A stretch of DNA of 53,153 nucleotides. Origin: Rhodococcus sp. AW25M09. GTDB lineage: Bacteria; Actinomycetota; Actinomycetes; Mycobacteriales; Mycobacteriaceae. The translations under genes and the position numbers were made by a program. Below the pieces are notes generated by a model. That model was not told where the DNA came from. It searched no databases and saw only the letters and a list, made by a program, of their open reading frames with translations. Positions 7,650 through 15,534 of this stretch are shown piece after piece; within the stretch, counting starts at the first letter, position 1, and each line of letters begins with the position of its first letter. The DNA lies in contig NZ_CAPS01000063.1 of the NCBI RefSeq assembly GCF_000333955.1, positions 1-53,153 of the forward strand, in the 5' to 3' direction.

Positions 7650-10109
7650 ATGAACGACAACGATGCTTACGACGAGCTCGATACCGCAGCCCTCGACGTC
7701 CTGCGGGAACTCGGACCGCTGAGTACCGAGGACTGGGCGAATGCCATGTCCGACCGAGGATTCGGACATCGACGCGATATGTACGAACTCGTCGACACAG
7801 TCGATTCGGTCGATCTGGCCTTTCTGCCGGACATGCGCAACATCGCAGTCGCCACGCTGTTGGAGGGCCGCTTCCTCACCCACCGGCTCGACCACCGGGA
7901 GGTGGCGTCGGACATCATCGACTCGATGGACGACCTGTCGCCGATCACGACTCTTTTACAGTTCGCCGGGGATCCAGCTGGCCTTCGCACGAAGTACCGA
8001 GGTATCGGTGACGACGAGATCTTCACCGTTCGCGGCATCGACGACCCGCTGTGGCCGCCCAGCGAAGCGCTCGTGCTTCCGCAGGGGACGCTGAGTGACT
8101 ACGAACCAGGTGAACTCGTATCGCTCGTTGTGGCGGGTGGCGAGGTCTGTATTCGTTCCGTCTATGGCCCGCTGGAGCAGGTCGACGTCACTGCCGCCGT
8201 GCTAGAGGTTGTGCCCGAAGACGAGAGCGTCGATCGCGATGCTGTTGTCTATCAGCTGATGTACGACCAACCGGACCTGTTCACGAAACCAGGGCCGCCG
8301 CTGTCCGAGATCTTCGCCGTTGCCGGCTTCGAACAGTCGGAAGACAGTGTGGCCCGAACAGGATTCGACTTCGAGGCCGCGGCGGCCACCACTCGAACGA
8401 ACATCGTCTCCAACACTTTCGGAGTCGAGGCCGCTGACGCTCGGGCTCTGATCCTGTTCGGCGACATCATTCGGGACATCCGCGGCGAGGCCGCCTATGA
8501 CGCCCAGCAGCGTGCCGAGGCGGCGGTCTCGGACGGTGCAGACGAGCTCGCCCCACTTGGTCGATCCGAGGTTGCGGCACTGGCACTGCGGAGACAGCTC
8601 GACGGCGACGGGGCTGCGGAGGGACTGAAGCATGTGGCCGACGCGCTGCTGAAAGCAGGGCCTCGACAAGTGAAGGCAGCTGCGTACTGGTTACTCGCTA
8701 CCGCGCTGGACCGACTCGGCGACGCAATCTCGGCTGAGAAGGCGTTGGAGAAGGCGCTGGACGCCGACTCGCATTTCGAACCTGCGGTGCTCTCTCTCGC
8801 CGAGTATGCGTCGACGCGGGGAGACGCGGTCCGTGGTCTGTCTCTACTCGGTCGTATCGATCCCGCCGCGGGCGCGGACCTGCGAGAAATGTTGGAGCCG
8901 TACGTTCCTCAGGATCGACCCGATCTGGGTCGTAACGACCGTTGCTGGTGCGGTTCGGGTCGAAAGTACAAGGTATGTCACCTCGGTAAGAACGTTCTCT
9001 CGCTCGACGAGCGCGCACACTGGCTATACCAGAAGGCCGGTGGCTATGCGGCCACCTCGAACGCAGCGGATCTCATTCTCGGTCTGGCCGAGATACGCAC
9101 TGCGCATCTCGGCGGCGGTGACGATGCGCTGTCGAAGGCCTTCGATGACCCGTTCGTCAGCGATGTCGTGTTGTTCGAGGGCGGAGGGTTCGCCGAGTTC
9201 GTGACTTCTCATGGGCCGCTGCTCCCAGCCGACGAATTGATGCTGGCTCAGCAATGGCTTCTGGTGGAACGATCGATTCACGAGATCGAATCGGTCAGGC
9301 CTGGAGAAGGCATGTCGCTGCGTGACATTCGCACCGGAGATCGACACGACGTCACTGAACGTTCGGCTAGCCGAACGTTGGTTGCAGGACAATTCATCTG
9401 CTCGCGCGTTGTACCCATCGGTGAGATGTATCAGATCTTCGGTGGAATCGAACCTGTCGATCCAGCGCAACGCACGGAGCTGATCGCGATCCTCGACGCC
9501 GATCCTGTCGATCCCGAATCGTTGGTGAGTTTTCTCAGCGCCCGGTTTGCTCCTCGCCGAATCGAAACTCGTGACGGCGATCCGATGGTGTTGTGCGAGG
9601 CAGTCTTCGAGCTCGGTGAAGTCGGGGGACTACGGCGCAGGCTCAGCCGCAAATACGGGGCCGCGGATAAGAATCGTTGGCACTGGACGGTCGACTCGAG
9701 CATCCTCGGAACACTCACCCTGGACGGCACCTGCTTGACGGTGGAAGCAAAGTCCGAACGCCGTATGGACACGATGATCGATGACGTGATGACCCTTCAC
9801 CCCGATGCGGACCAGATGAGCGAAAGACGTCTCTCGGCCGAGGAAGCGATGGCCGAGAGGTCGGGGGAGGCGGCAGAGCCTGTCGAGATGACTCCGGAGC
9901 TGGTTGCGCTCCTCGACAAGCAGGTTCGTGCATACGAAAAGAAGTGGATCGGCGAGTCCATCCCCGCACTCGAAGGTTGGACGCCACGCGATGCCGCTGC
10001 AGATCCGACTCGTCGCGATGATCTCGTTCGTCTTCTCGACTCTTTCCCGGACGAGGAGCGAGCTGGTGCGATGAGCGTGCGTCGACTGCGCGCCATGCTG
10101 GATCTGTGA
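7650..10109 (+). CDS. large SEC-C motif protein
   Basis: 819-aa acidic soluble protein. Near its middle lies a SEC-C zinc motif, GRNDRCWCGSGRKYKVCH, with C-x-C and C-H ligands as in the SecA tail. It is preceded by TPR-like helices (AYWLLATALDRLGDAISAEKALEKALDAD). The N-terminal ~250 residues and the C-terminal half resemble no domain I know. The ATG at 7650 is chosen because a TATGCT-like -10 sits 8-13 bases upstream, which suggests a short or absent leader; an in-frame ATG at 7638 is possible. SEC-C domains bind zinc and often mediate contact with ribosomes or nucleic acid; its role here is unknown. Confidence 0.82.
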   Translation: MNDNDAYDELDTAALDVLRELGPLSTEDWANAMSDRGFGHRRDMYELVDTVDSVDLAFLPDMRNIAVATLLEGRFLTHRLDHREVASDIIDSMDDLSPITTLLQFAGDPAGLRTKYRGIGDDEIFTVRGIDDPLWPPSEALVLPQGTLSDYEPGELVSLVVAGGEVCIRSVYGPLEQVDVTAAVLEVVPEDESVDRDAVVYQLMYDQPDLFTKPGPPLSEIFAVAGFEQSEDSVARTGFDFEAAAATTRTNIVSNTFGVEAADARALILFGDIIRDIRGEAAYDAQQRAEAAVSDGADELAPLGRSEVAALALRRQLDGDGAAEGLKHVADALLKAGPRQVKAAAYWLLATALDRLGDAISAEKALEKALDADSHFEPAVLSLAEYASTRGDAVRGLSLLGRIDPAAGADLREMLEPYVPQDRPDLGRNDRCWCGSGRKYKVCHLGKNVLSLDERAHWLYQKAGGYAATSNAADLILGLAEIRTAHLGGGDDALSKAFDDPFVSDVVLFEGGGFAEFVTSHGPLLPADELMLAQQWLLVERSIHEIESVRPGEGMSLRDIRTGDRHDVTERSASRTLVAGQFICSRVVPIGEMYQIFGGIEPVDPAQRTELIAILDADPVDPESLVSFLSARFAPRRIETRDGDPMVLCEAVFELGEVGGLRRRLSRKYGAADKNRWHWTVDSSILGTLTLDGTCLTVEAKSERRMDTMIDDVMTLHPDADQMSERRLSAEEAMAERSGEAAEPVEMTPELVALLDKQVRAYEKKWIGESIPALEGWTPRDAAADPTRRDDLVRLLDSFPDEERAGAMSVRRLRAMLDL

Positions 10110-10161
10110 GGAACACGTCGGCGCTTCTGCTGCTGAGGTGAATGGACTCGCGCGGTGGGGT

Positions 10162-10187
10162 GGAACCGATTCGTCAGGGGCTGCGTC
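10162..10187 (+). promoter_or_regulatory. putative ECF-sigma promoter, cassette 2 (GGAACC-N16-CGTC)
   Basis: GGAACC at 10162-10167 and CGTC at 10184-10187, 16-nt spacer, in the context GGAACCGA and GCTGCGTCCAAC as for cassette 1. Predicted leader to the GTG at 10223 is about 29 nt, the same as in cassette 1. It also shows that the upstream in-frame ATG at 10142 cannot be the start of this transcript. Confidence 0.7.
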
Positions 10188-10222
10188 CAACGCTGTGGAC
10201 GGGGTCGATGGAACGGAGTGTT

Positions 10223-10786
10223 GTGAGCGCGAGGCGATGGTTGTCAGCGGGTGTTGTGGGCGTGGTGTTACTGGTCGCTGGGTGTGGCGGGGTTACCGAG
10301 GGTGCGCCGGCTGCAGCACCGTCGACGACGTCGGCTATCGCTACGCCCGCGTCGAAGGCAGCGTGGGACCCGTGCACCATCCCGGATGAGGCTATCGAGG
10401 CAGCAGGACTGGCTGTCGAGACGAAGCGCCAGAATGCAATAGGCGAAGAGCCGATTTCGCCGGATTGGTCGACGTGTATCTGGTCGAATCCGCTGCCGGA
10501 CCCGTGGTACTTCCTTGGAATATTCTCGTCCAAGCACACCGTGGATTACCTGCGTGAGCGTGGACCGTTCGAGCAGTTCACGCCGATCGACGGGTTCGAC
10601 GGTCTGCGATTCCAACGCAAAATCAAATACGACGAAGTCAGCTGCGGGATTGCCTTCGGACACGACGGTGGCGTCCTCTATCTGATCCTCGACGGTTGGA
10701 TTTCGGCTGAGCCCCTCGTAGACCCGTGTGCAGAGGTCGAACGCGTGGCTCGGTCGCTTCGTCCGTTCTTGCCGTCGTCGAACTGA
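10223..10786 (+). CDS. DUF3558-type lipoprotein (cassette 2)
   Basis: 187 aa, a close paralogue of the protein at 3843-4406: lipobox LVAGC with Cys21, linker APAAAPSTTS, then WDPCTIPDEAI and the shared DYLRERGPFE, FDGLRFQRKIKYDEVSCGIAFG and DPCAEVERVARSLR. The GTG start has GGAG six bases upstream, mirroring the other copy. It is followed 11 nt later by the 133-aa partner, then by the SAV_915/EspC/toxin operon, so this cassette is the one physically linked to the putative type VII effector genes. An exported envelope lipoprotein is certain in outline; its function is not known. Confidence 0.9.
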   Translation: MSARRWLSAGVVGVVLLVAGCGGVTEGAPAAAPSTTSAIATPASKAAWDPCTIPDEAIEAAGLAVETKRQNAIGEEPISPDWSTCIWSNPLPDPWYFLGIFSSKHTVDYLRERGPFEQFTPIDGFDGLRFQRKIKYDEVSCGIAFGHDGGVLYLILDGWISAEPLVDPCAEVERVARSLRPFLPSSN

Positions 10787-10797
10787 CAGGGGGAAAC

Positions 10798-11199
10798 ATG
10801 GGTTCAGAAGCGAATGAGCTGGCGGCGTCGATGCAGCAGTGGAAGGTGCTGTCTGCGCAGGCAGAGGCGGGCGTGCTGGAAATTCCGGAGGGTGTGGCGT
10901 TCCAGTGTGACGAGGTGTGTGCGGCCTACATCAGACATCTGGAGTGGATGGTGCGTCAAACGGGATACTTGGTCGATGTCAAGGCCTACGGCACCCTCGA
11001 TTCGGCCCGCCAGCTTGGTGAGAAGTTCGAGAGAATCGCCTACAGCGGCGATCGGTCGTTGCGCGTAGTCCTCACGCAGCATATCGAGGTCATCGAACTG
11101 ATGCGCTCGGTGTTCAAGCGCTACTTCGACGAGGCCGAGTACGCCGATCAGCGGACGCTGAAGTCGATTACCGACATCGCGGAAGGTGTGGGGAAGTAA
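10798..11199 (+). CDS. 133-aa helical protein, DUF3558 cassette partner (cassette 2)
   Basis: Same length as the protein at 4420-4821 and highly similar throughout (MGSEANELAASMQQWKVL, CDEVCAAYIRHL, TLDSARQLGEKFERIAYSGDRSLRVVL). The ATG has GGGGGAAAC directly before it. It has no export signal, is all-helical, and is probably cytosolic. Differences from copy 1 cluster in residues 45-60. It may chaperone the lipoprotein's partner or the downstream effector; this is inference from its constant pairing. Confidence 0.86.
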   Translation: MGSEANELAASMQQWKVLSAQAEAGVLEIPEGVAFQCDEVCAAYIRHLEWMVRQTGYLVDVKAYGTLDSARQLGEKFERIAYSGDRSLRVVLTQHIEVIELMRSVFKRYFDEAEYADQRTLKSITDIAEGVGK

Positions 11200-11234
11200 C
11201 ACGGCGCTGCCCGGACGCTGCTCGGTTCAGATGG

Positions 11235-11260
11235 GGAACCGAATAGTCACTCGCTGCGTC
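11235..11260 (+). promoter_or_regulatory. putative ECF-sigma promoter of the toxin operon (GGAACC-N16-CGTC)
   Basis: GGAACC at 11235-11240 and CGTC at 11257-11260, again a 16-nt spacer and GGAACCGA context, but CGTCTGAT rather than CGTCCAAC after the -10. It lies between the 133-aa gene and the SAV_915 gene, so the effector genes can be switched on with the cassettes even if read-through stops. Confidence 0.68.
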
Positions 11261-11308
11261 TGATCTGTCGTGGGGTTCGACCTCCCCACAGTCGATCAGG
11301 GGGAGAAG

Positions 11309-11593
11309 ATGCGGCTGCCGGACAACATTCCACCCGTGGTGTACGTGCCGTGCACTGCGCATGTGTCCATCGTGGAGCAGGCAGTGGTCGACCTGCGCAC
11401 AACCCGGGACGGGCGTAGTGCCTTGCTGGCGTATTCGGCACTGGATCGGCTTCATACCTGCTGCGGCGATGACCAACCCTGGATGGTGCTCCCCACCACA
11501 GCTCTGGCGAAAATTCACGAGTCGCACCCGTTCGACCTTCTGTTGATGGACGTCGTGATTCCCCAGCACGAACGTCGGAGTGTCCACCGATGA
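11309..11593 (+). CDS. SAV_915-family small protein
   Basis: 94-aa protein beginning MRLPDNIPPVVYVPCTAHVS. The blocks TTRDGRSALLAYSALDRLHTCCGDDQPW and PFDLLLMDVVIP match the SAV_915 family, short actinomycete proteins often found next to ESX/WXG100-type genes. The start is the ATG preceded by GGGGGAGA; an upstream in-frame GTG at 11270 has no such site and would lie at the predicted transcript start. It overlaps the following EspC-like gene by four bases (ATGA), so translation is coupled. The family resembles SseB/YbjN-type peptide-binding folds, which suggests a chaperone for the effector pair; this is inference. Confidence 0.82.
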   Translation: MRLPDNIPPVVYVPCTAHVSIVEQAVVDLRTTRDGRSALLAYSALDRLHTCCGDDQPWMVLPTTALAKIHESHPFDLLLMDVVIPQHERRSVHR

Positions 11594-11874
11594 CCCTGTA
11601 CGTCGACGTTGCTGTACTGCGCGATTCCGCAACCGCAATGCTCCGAATTGCCGACGACTTCGACACTGCAGCGTCGTCTATCCCCGACGCCGCCGAGACC
11701 GGTATCGGAGCGCCGGCGCTGGCCGGGATTCTGGCTCTGTTCACCGGTCGCGGCAGCGAACTGCAGACCGCGTTGGCGTCGTATTCGGTGGCGCTCGATG
11801 AGTGCGCCTCTGAATACGAGACCCAGGATGCTGCCGCAGCGGACGAAGTCAACGCCGCACTCTGGGAGAAGTGA
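11590..11874 (+). CDS. EspC/WXG100-like type VII secretion partner with YxxxD signal
   Basis: 94-aa, helix-turn-helix-shaped protein beginning MTLYVDVAVLRDSATAMLRIADDFDTA. Near the C-terminus it has YETQD (residues 76-80), matching the YxxxD/E general secretion signal of ESX substrates. There is no WXG motif at the turn, where GIGAPALAG stands instead, as in the EspC (DUF2580) branch. It overlaps both neighbours by four bases. By analogy with known ESX pairs it would form a heterodimer with the N-terminal domain of the following protein and carry the export signal for both. No ESX ATPase or membrane genes are in the window; the machinery must be elsewhere. Confidence 0.8.
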   Translation: MTLYVDVAVLRDSATAMLRIADDFDTAASSIPDAAETGIGAPALAGILALFTGRGSELQTALASYSVALDECASEYETQDAAAADEVNAALWEK

Positions 11875-12944
11875 CGGTGCCCATCGACACGAAAGTCGAC
11901 GGCAACGTGGACTCGGTGCAGGCCGTGGCCGGGTGGCTTCGCAACAGCTTCGCCGGTGGCCTGCGCACCTCCATCGACACGCTCGACACCACCAGAAACC
12001 GAACCGACGCCGGATGGGACGGCCCGGCATCGGAGGCCTTCGCCGTGCAGGCGCACGCCACAACCTCCGGTGCCGCTGACTTGGCAAGTGCAGCAGCAGA
12101 TTACGCCGCCAAGGTTGACGCCTTCGCTGCCGCACTGCAGGCATTGCACGACGGTATGTGTGACATCCGATCGGACGCAATCGACGCTGGACTCGACGTA
12201 CTCGACGACGCCATCATCGAACCCATCGACGATGCCCTGCGCGATACATTCGACGCTCTCGAACGTAGAGTCGCGAAACTGCGAGACGACGAGACCGCTG
12301 CGGGCGAGCAGCTCAAACTCGACTACATCGACGCGGCAGCCAAGACCTTCTTCTTCGGCGGCTCGATAGCAATCGGCTTGGCGCAAGCGGCGATGGAAAC
12401 GCGCGCGTGGTTGATGACCGCGAAAGCCAAAGGCCTGTATGCGCAGGCTGTTCGATGGGCCGACTTCGCCCGCACGGCCCCCGCCGGCTCACCGCTGTCG
12501 GCTGTCTACCGCGATTTCGGATTCTCCGACTTCCTTCGGAGCCAAGCCGACGACCTGGTCCGGAATGCAGACGACCTCAACTCGAAGGCCGGAAGATGGG
12601 GATTGCGTGCTGGAGGTGCCTTGGCGGTGCTCGGCATCGGCTACGACATCGCCAACGGTAAACCAGTCGACCAGGCCGTAGTTGCCGGTGGATTGGGATT
12701 CGGGGCGGCGGTGGCTGCAGGGGCATTGATCGGCACCGCGATTCCCGTTCCTGGTTTCGGCACAGCTGCGGGAGCAATAGGCGGAGCCGTCGTGGGGATC
12801 ATCACCTCTGGCATGGTGGACGACCTCTACCAAAACGGATTTCACTCGGTGGCTGACTCCATCGACGCGGGATGGAACTCAGTAGGAGACACGGCGACGG
12901 CAGTCAAGGACATCTCAACCGGAGTGTGGGATGCGATCTTCTGA
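11871..12944 (+). CDS. WXG-type effector with C-terminal glycine-zipper region (putative pore-forming toxin)
   Basis: 357 aa. Residues 1-135 are helical with a WXG motif at the turn (GWDGPASEAF, Trp49-Gly51) followed by alanine-rich helices, as in WXG100/LXG proteins. Residues 140-245 are mixed. Residues 246-318 are strongly glycine-rich and hydrophobic: GALAVLGIGYDIANG, then GGLGFGAAVAAGALIGTAIPVPGFG and AGAIGGAVVGIITSGMVDDL. Repeated GxxxG/A spacing there is a glycine zipper, as in membrane-permeabilising LXG toxins such as TelE. The GTG start overlaps the upstream stop; a second GTG two codons later is possible. The product probably pairs with the EspC-like protein for export and is neutralised by the membrane protein encoded 101 bp downstream. 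Toxicity is inferred, not shown. Confidence 0.8.
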   Translation: MTVPIDTKVDGNVDSVQAVAGWLRNSFAGGLRTSIDTLDTTRNRTDAGWDGPASEAFAVQAHATTSGAADLASAAADYAAKVDAFAAALQALHDGMCDIRSDAIDAGLDVLDDAIIEPIDDALRDTFDALERRVAKLRDDETAAGEQLKLDYIDAAAKTFFFGGSIAIGLAQAAMETRAWLMTAKAKGLYAQAVRWADFARTAPAGSPLSAVYRDFGFSDFLRSQADDLVRNADDLNSKAGRWGLRAGGALAVLGIGYDIANGKPVDQAVVAGGLGFGAAVAAGALIGTAIPVPGFGTAAGAIGGAVVGIITSGMVDDLYQNGFHSVADSIDAGWNSVGDTATAVKDISTGVWDAIF

Positions 12945-12986
12945 ATCTTCTAGGTATTGGACCTCCGAATACCCGACTAAACAGTC

Positions 12987-13028
12987 GGTACAAATGCCGC
13001 AACTGACCGCCTCGCAAACTTGCTTCCA
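12987..13028 (+). pseudogene. 3'-end remnant of an immunity-gene paralogue
   Basis: Reads GTNAATDRLANLLP followed by CGA where the intact gene at 13046-13843 has GTDAATDRLANLLP and TGA. DNA similarity continues past the stop position (CGGAG, CTGTG, ACAC), aligning the following start of the intact gene with the sequence after the intact gene's own stop. Nothing recognisable precedes it. It is the end of a lost upstream copy in a former tandem array. Confidence 0.75.
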
Positions 13029-13045
13029 CGACGACCGGAGACCCT

Positions 13046-13843
13046 GTGCACACCGATGACCCGAGAGCCTATGGACTGGCCGAGTACGTTCACGAAAACC
13101 GGATCGACTTCAAATTCATTGCCGGTCTGCTATTTCTGGAGTTTTTCGCATTCGCGATCAGCACCGGCGCGATCCGATCAATGGTCGCAGAAGGCTCGCT
13201 CGACTCTTTCTGGGGAGTTTCTATCGGGCTGATGATCGGAGTCACTCCTGCAATGCGTATCTCTCACCGAGCAGGACGCTCGACAGGACAGGCGGTCTAT
13301 CGCACGACGACCGGATCGAGTGTCCGCTACAAACACGGCGTACTTCGATTGTGTCTGGTTCTTGCGGTCCTGGCGGGGACAGGAATCATGTGGCTAGGGC
13401 TACAAGACGGCATTGGCGGCGGAACCGTTGTCGGCGTTGTATTCACGGTTCCGTTCGTCGTTCTGTCCGTGGGCCTGATACGCGGTGGACGGCGTCGTCC
13501 GAGAATCCAACTCACCAGTGAAGGTGTCATTCAGGAGGGATATGGTTTCAGAAAAACAATTCCATGGGACTCCATGACAGATGCAGTGCTGCAACCGAAA
13601 TGGCCACCAGAAATTGGTCTATTGGCACCGATTCCCGACTCGTTCGAGTACGTCAAGCTGACCCGACTGAAGCTGGACGAACAGCCGAACCACTTCCCCG
13701 GTGCGTTTATCGACTGCCGATTCTTCGACGTCCACCCCGTCGTCCTGACCCGATGGATCCGGCTATACCTCGAAAACCCCAAACTCCGACACGAACTTGG
13801 TACAGATGCCGCCACTGATCGCCTCGCTAACCTGCTGCCATGA
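13046..13843 (+). CDS. membrane protein with PH-like tail, putative immunity protein
   Basis: 265 aa. Four predicted membrane segments (about residues 23-41, 56-72, 100-118 and 124-146) are followed by a cytosolic beta-rich domain with PH-like text (IQLTSEGVIQEGYGFRKTIPWDSMTDAVL) and a helical end. GTG start with GGAG seven bases upstream. It lies 101 bp after the glycine-zipper effector in the same direction. A multi-pass membrane protein next to a membrane-active toxin is the usual layout for immunity. Fragments of paralogues lie immediately before and after it and at 18 kb, so the family has been duplicated and pruned, as immunity genes often are. Function inferred from context only. Confidence 0.75.
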   Translation: MHTDDPRAYGLAEYVHENRIDFKFIAGLLFLEFFAFAISTGAIRSMVAEGSLDSFWGVSIGLMIGVTPAMRISHRAGRSTGQAVYRTTTGSSVRYKHGVLRLCLVLAVLAGTGIMWLGLQDGIGGGTVVGVVFTVPFVVLSVGLIRGGRRRPRIQLTSEGVIQEGYGFRKTIPWDSMTDAVLQPKWPPEIGLLAPIPDSFEYVKLTRLKLDEQPNHFPGAFIDCRFFDVHPVVLTRWIRLYLENPKLRHELGTDAATDRLANLLP

Positions 13844-13856
13844 CGCGCGGAGGTCT

Positions 13857-13967
13857 GTGGACACATACGGCCCCAGGGCGTGTGGAGTGGACGATTGGAA
13901 ACATCGGCAATTGGCTGTGGTTGCTCTCGGCATGACGCTGCAAGCCAGTATCCCTTGCACCGAATAG
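13857..13967 (+). pseudogene. 5'-end remnant of an immunity-gene paralogue
   Basis: A GTG after GGAGGTCT opens VDTYGPRACGVDDWKHRQLAVVALG, similar to the start of the intact gene (MHTDDPRAYGLAEYVHENR), and stops at TAG 13965-13967 after 36 codons. Only the first ~20 residues match; the rest has drifted. With the 3' remnant at 12987 this shows at least three tandem copies once existed. It might still be translated as a short peptide. Confidence 0.6.
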
Positions 13968-13983
13968 CGCCCACACCACCAGT

Positions 13984-15207
13984 TCAGGAGAGCTCGGTGC
14001 AGCGCTGATCGAGCAGGCGCTTCAACTGCTGTGTCTGCTTGTCTTCGAATCCGATCACATCGACTTCATCGATTCCGTCTCGAACGCCGGCGCAGACGTC
14101 GTCGAGGATTCGTCGAGTCGCTCGCTCAGGCATTCTCATGCGGCCGGCGGACTCGACGAAAAACTCTCGTGTCCAACGGTTTGCGCGGCCGTAAAAGTTC
14201 AGTGCCATCGGATCGCTCCATGAGGCATAGGGCTGCGTGCACAGAAGGTCGTAGGCGGGTGTCACCGACCAGATTCCCCGAGTGTTCTCGTGGATCGAAT
14301 AGTTCTTGCCGTGCAAATTGCCGTTTCCGATCGCATACGAGTAGGCCGTCAATCGAAGAAGTACGGCGGTGGCCTGGCGCGCGGAACCGCCGCCGCGTTC
14401 GACAGTGTCGGCGAGGAGGGTAATCACCGCCTCGGTCTTCATTCGGTACTTCGACGCGGGATACAGTCCGGCCACCTGGCATGCATCCTCCTGCGGTAGC
14501 CGTTTCTTGCCGACCCGGTCGAATCGCGCCACCAGCAATCCGCTGACTCCCGTGTCGTCCTCGATCACGCGGTGTTCGGGAACCGAAAGCCCGCATCGAC
14601 CTGCCAGATTCATGAAGAAGCTCTCGTTCTCGACCAACCGCGGAAGTCGCGCCGGCGGAGCGAGTTTCAAAATGGCAGGCCCGGCCGTAGTCGACACCGG
14701 GGTCGAGTACATCTGCGCGGACACTTTGCCCTGAACGCCCGGCAGAGCGGACGGGTCCTTTCTCACCGACTCACCCGTGGACAGGGAATCGAAGAGGCGA
14801 CGAAGATCTGGAACAGGGTGTCTCCAGTCGAATGCGTTGCCCGCCAACGACATCTCTTGGCCGCGCGGAAGCACACGGACGTCCCCGATGGTGTCCGATC
14901 CGACCGCCAACAGCAGTGTGAAGTGATCGTCCTCGGACGTCTTGGTGGCTGCTACCACTCCAGTGAGACGAACGCCTTCGGGCAGCAGACCCGCGAAAAA
15001 GGCAGGGACGCTACCACCCGATGCCCGCGTCTGGAGTGACGACTTAGGAATCGACCACGCGAGATCCGGAGCAGACGCGCTGTCGAGGTACTCGCTGTCG
15101 TACCGAAACACGACGTCGTTTCCCGCACGCGTCAGTGAGCCGGCGAGAAGATCGCCCTTGTAGACATCGGCGACATCGACATCCCGCAGCTCGGATGCTG
15201 GGATCAT
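13984..15207 (-). CDS. hipA: HipA-like Ser/Thr kinase toxin
   Basis: 407 aa, normal for HipA, which in E. coli phosphorylates glutamyl-tRNA synthetase. Visible landmarks: an N-terminal couple-HipA subdomain, LPGVQGK (Gly-rich loop, about 156-161), a central helical domain, the catalytic loop NGNLHGKN (about 295-302) and TPAYD (metal-binding Asp, about 316-320). The loop has Asn where the canonical N-x-D-x-H-x-K-N carries the catalytic Asp, so activity may be altered or lost. The ATG overlaps the hipB stop by four bases (ATGA), giving coupled translation in the usual antitoxin-then-toxin order. Confidence 0.92.
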   Translation of the reverse strand: MIPASELRDVDVADVYKGDLLAGSLTRAGNDVVFRYDSEYLDSASAPDLAWSIPKSSLQTRASGGSVPAFFAGLLPEGVRLTGVVAATKTSEDDHFTLLLAVGSDTIGDVRVLPRGQEMSLAGNAFDWRHPVPDLRRLFDSLSTGESVRKDPSALPGVQGKVSAQMYSTPVSTTAGPAILKLAPPARLPRLVENESFFMNLAGRCGLSVPEHRVIEDDTGVSGLLVARFDRVGKKRLPQEDACQVAGLYPASKYRMKTEAVITLLADTVERGGGSARQATAVLLRLTAYSYAIGNGNLHGKNYSIHENTRGIWSVTPAYDLLCTQPYASWSDPMALNFYGRANRWTREFFVESAGRMRMPERATRRILDDVCAGVRDGIDEVDVIGFEDKQTQQLKRLLDQRCTELS

Positions 15208-15464
15208 GTCGGGTTCAGTGGCGGCACAGGCGATCCGGCGCGCGTGAATAATGTGATCTCGCAGCCCAATGCTTCCGCGACAGCGACCGCACCGTCGAGC
15301 TGCACCGTGTTCTTTCCGCCCTCGAGCGCCTGGACTGTCGAGCGCCCCACGCCGGCGAGCAGCGCTAACTCGGCTTGAGTCATGCGCAACTGATGCCGAC
15401 GCGCGACGAAGGCTCCGGCCAACTCGCCGGAGTGCTTCCGGGCTCGTCGTCGTGGTTCGGCCAT
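15204..15464 (-). CDS. hipB: HipB-like HTH antitoxin
   Basis: 86-aa XRE-type DNA-binding protein. The helix-turn-helix reads RMTQAELALLAGVGRSTVQALEGGKNTVQL, and the C-terminal helix ends at TRAGSPVPPLNPT. The start is the ATG at 15462-15464, preceded by AAGGAG at six bases; an upstream in-frame ATG lacks this. It should bind HipA and repress the operon through palindromes upstream; the inverted repeat ATGCCTT-N6-AAGGCAT at 15535-15554 is a candidate operator. Confidence 0.92.
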   Translation of the reverse strand: MAEPRRRARKHSGELAGAFVARRHQLRMTQAELALLAGVGRSTVQALEGGKNTVQLDGAVAVAEALGCEITLFTRAGSPVPPLNPT

Positions 15465-15534
15465 TATCGCTCCTTGTGCTTGCGCAGGCATGCATATGGA
15501 GCTTACATCGTGAACTATCCGGCGAACAGGCTTT

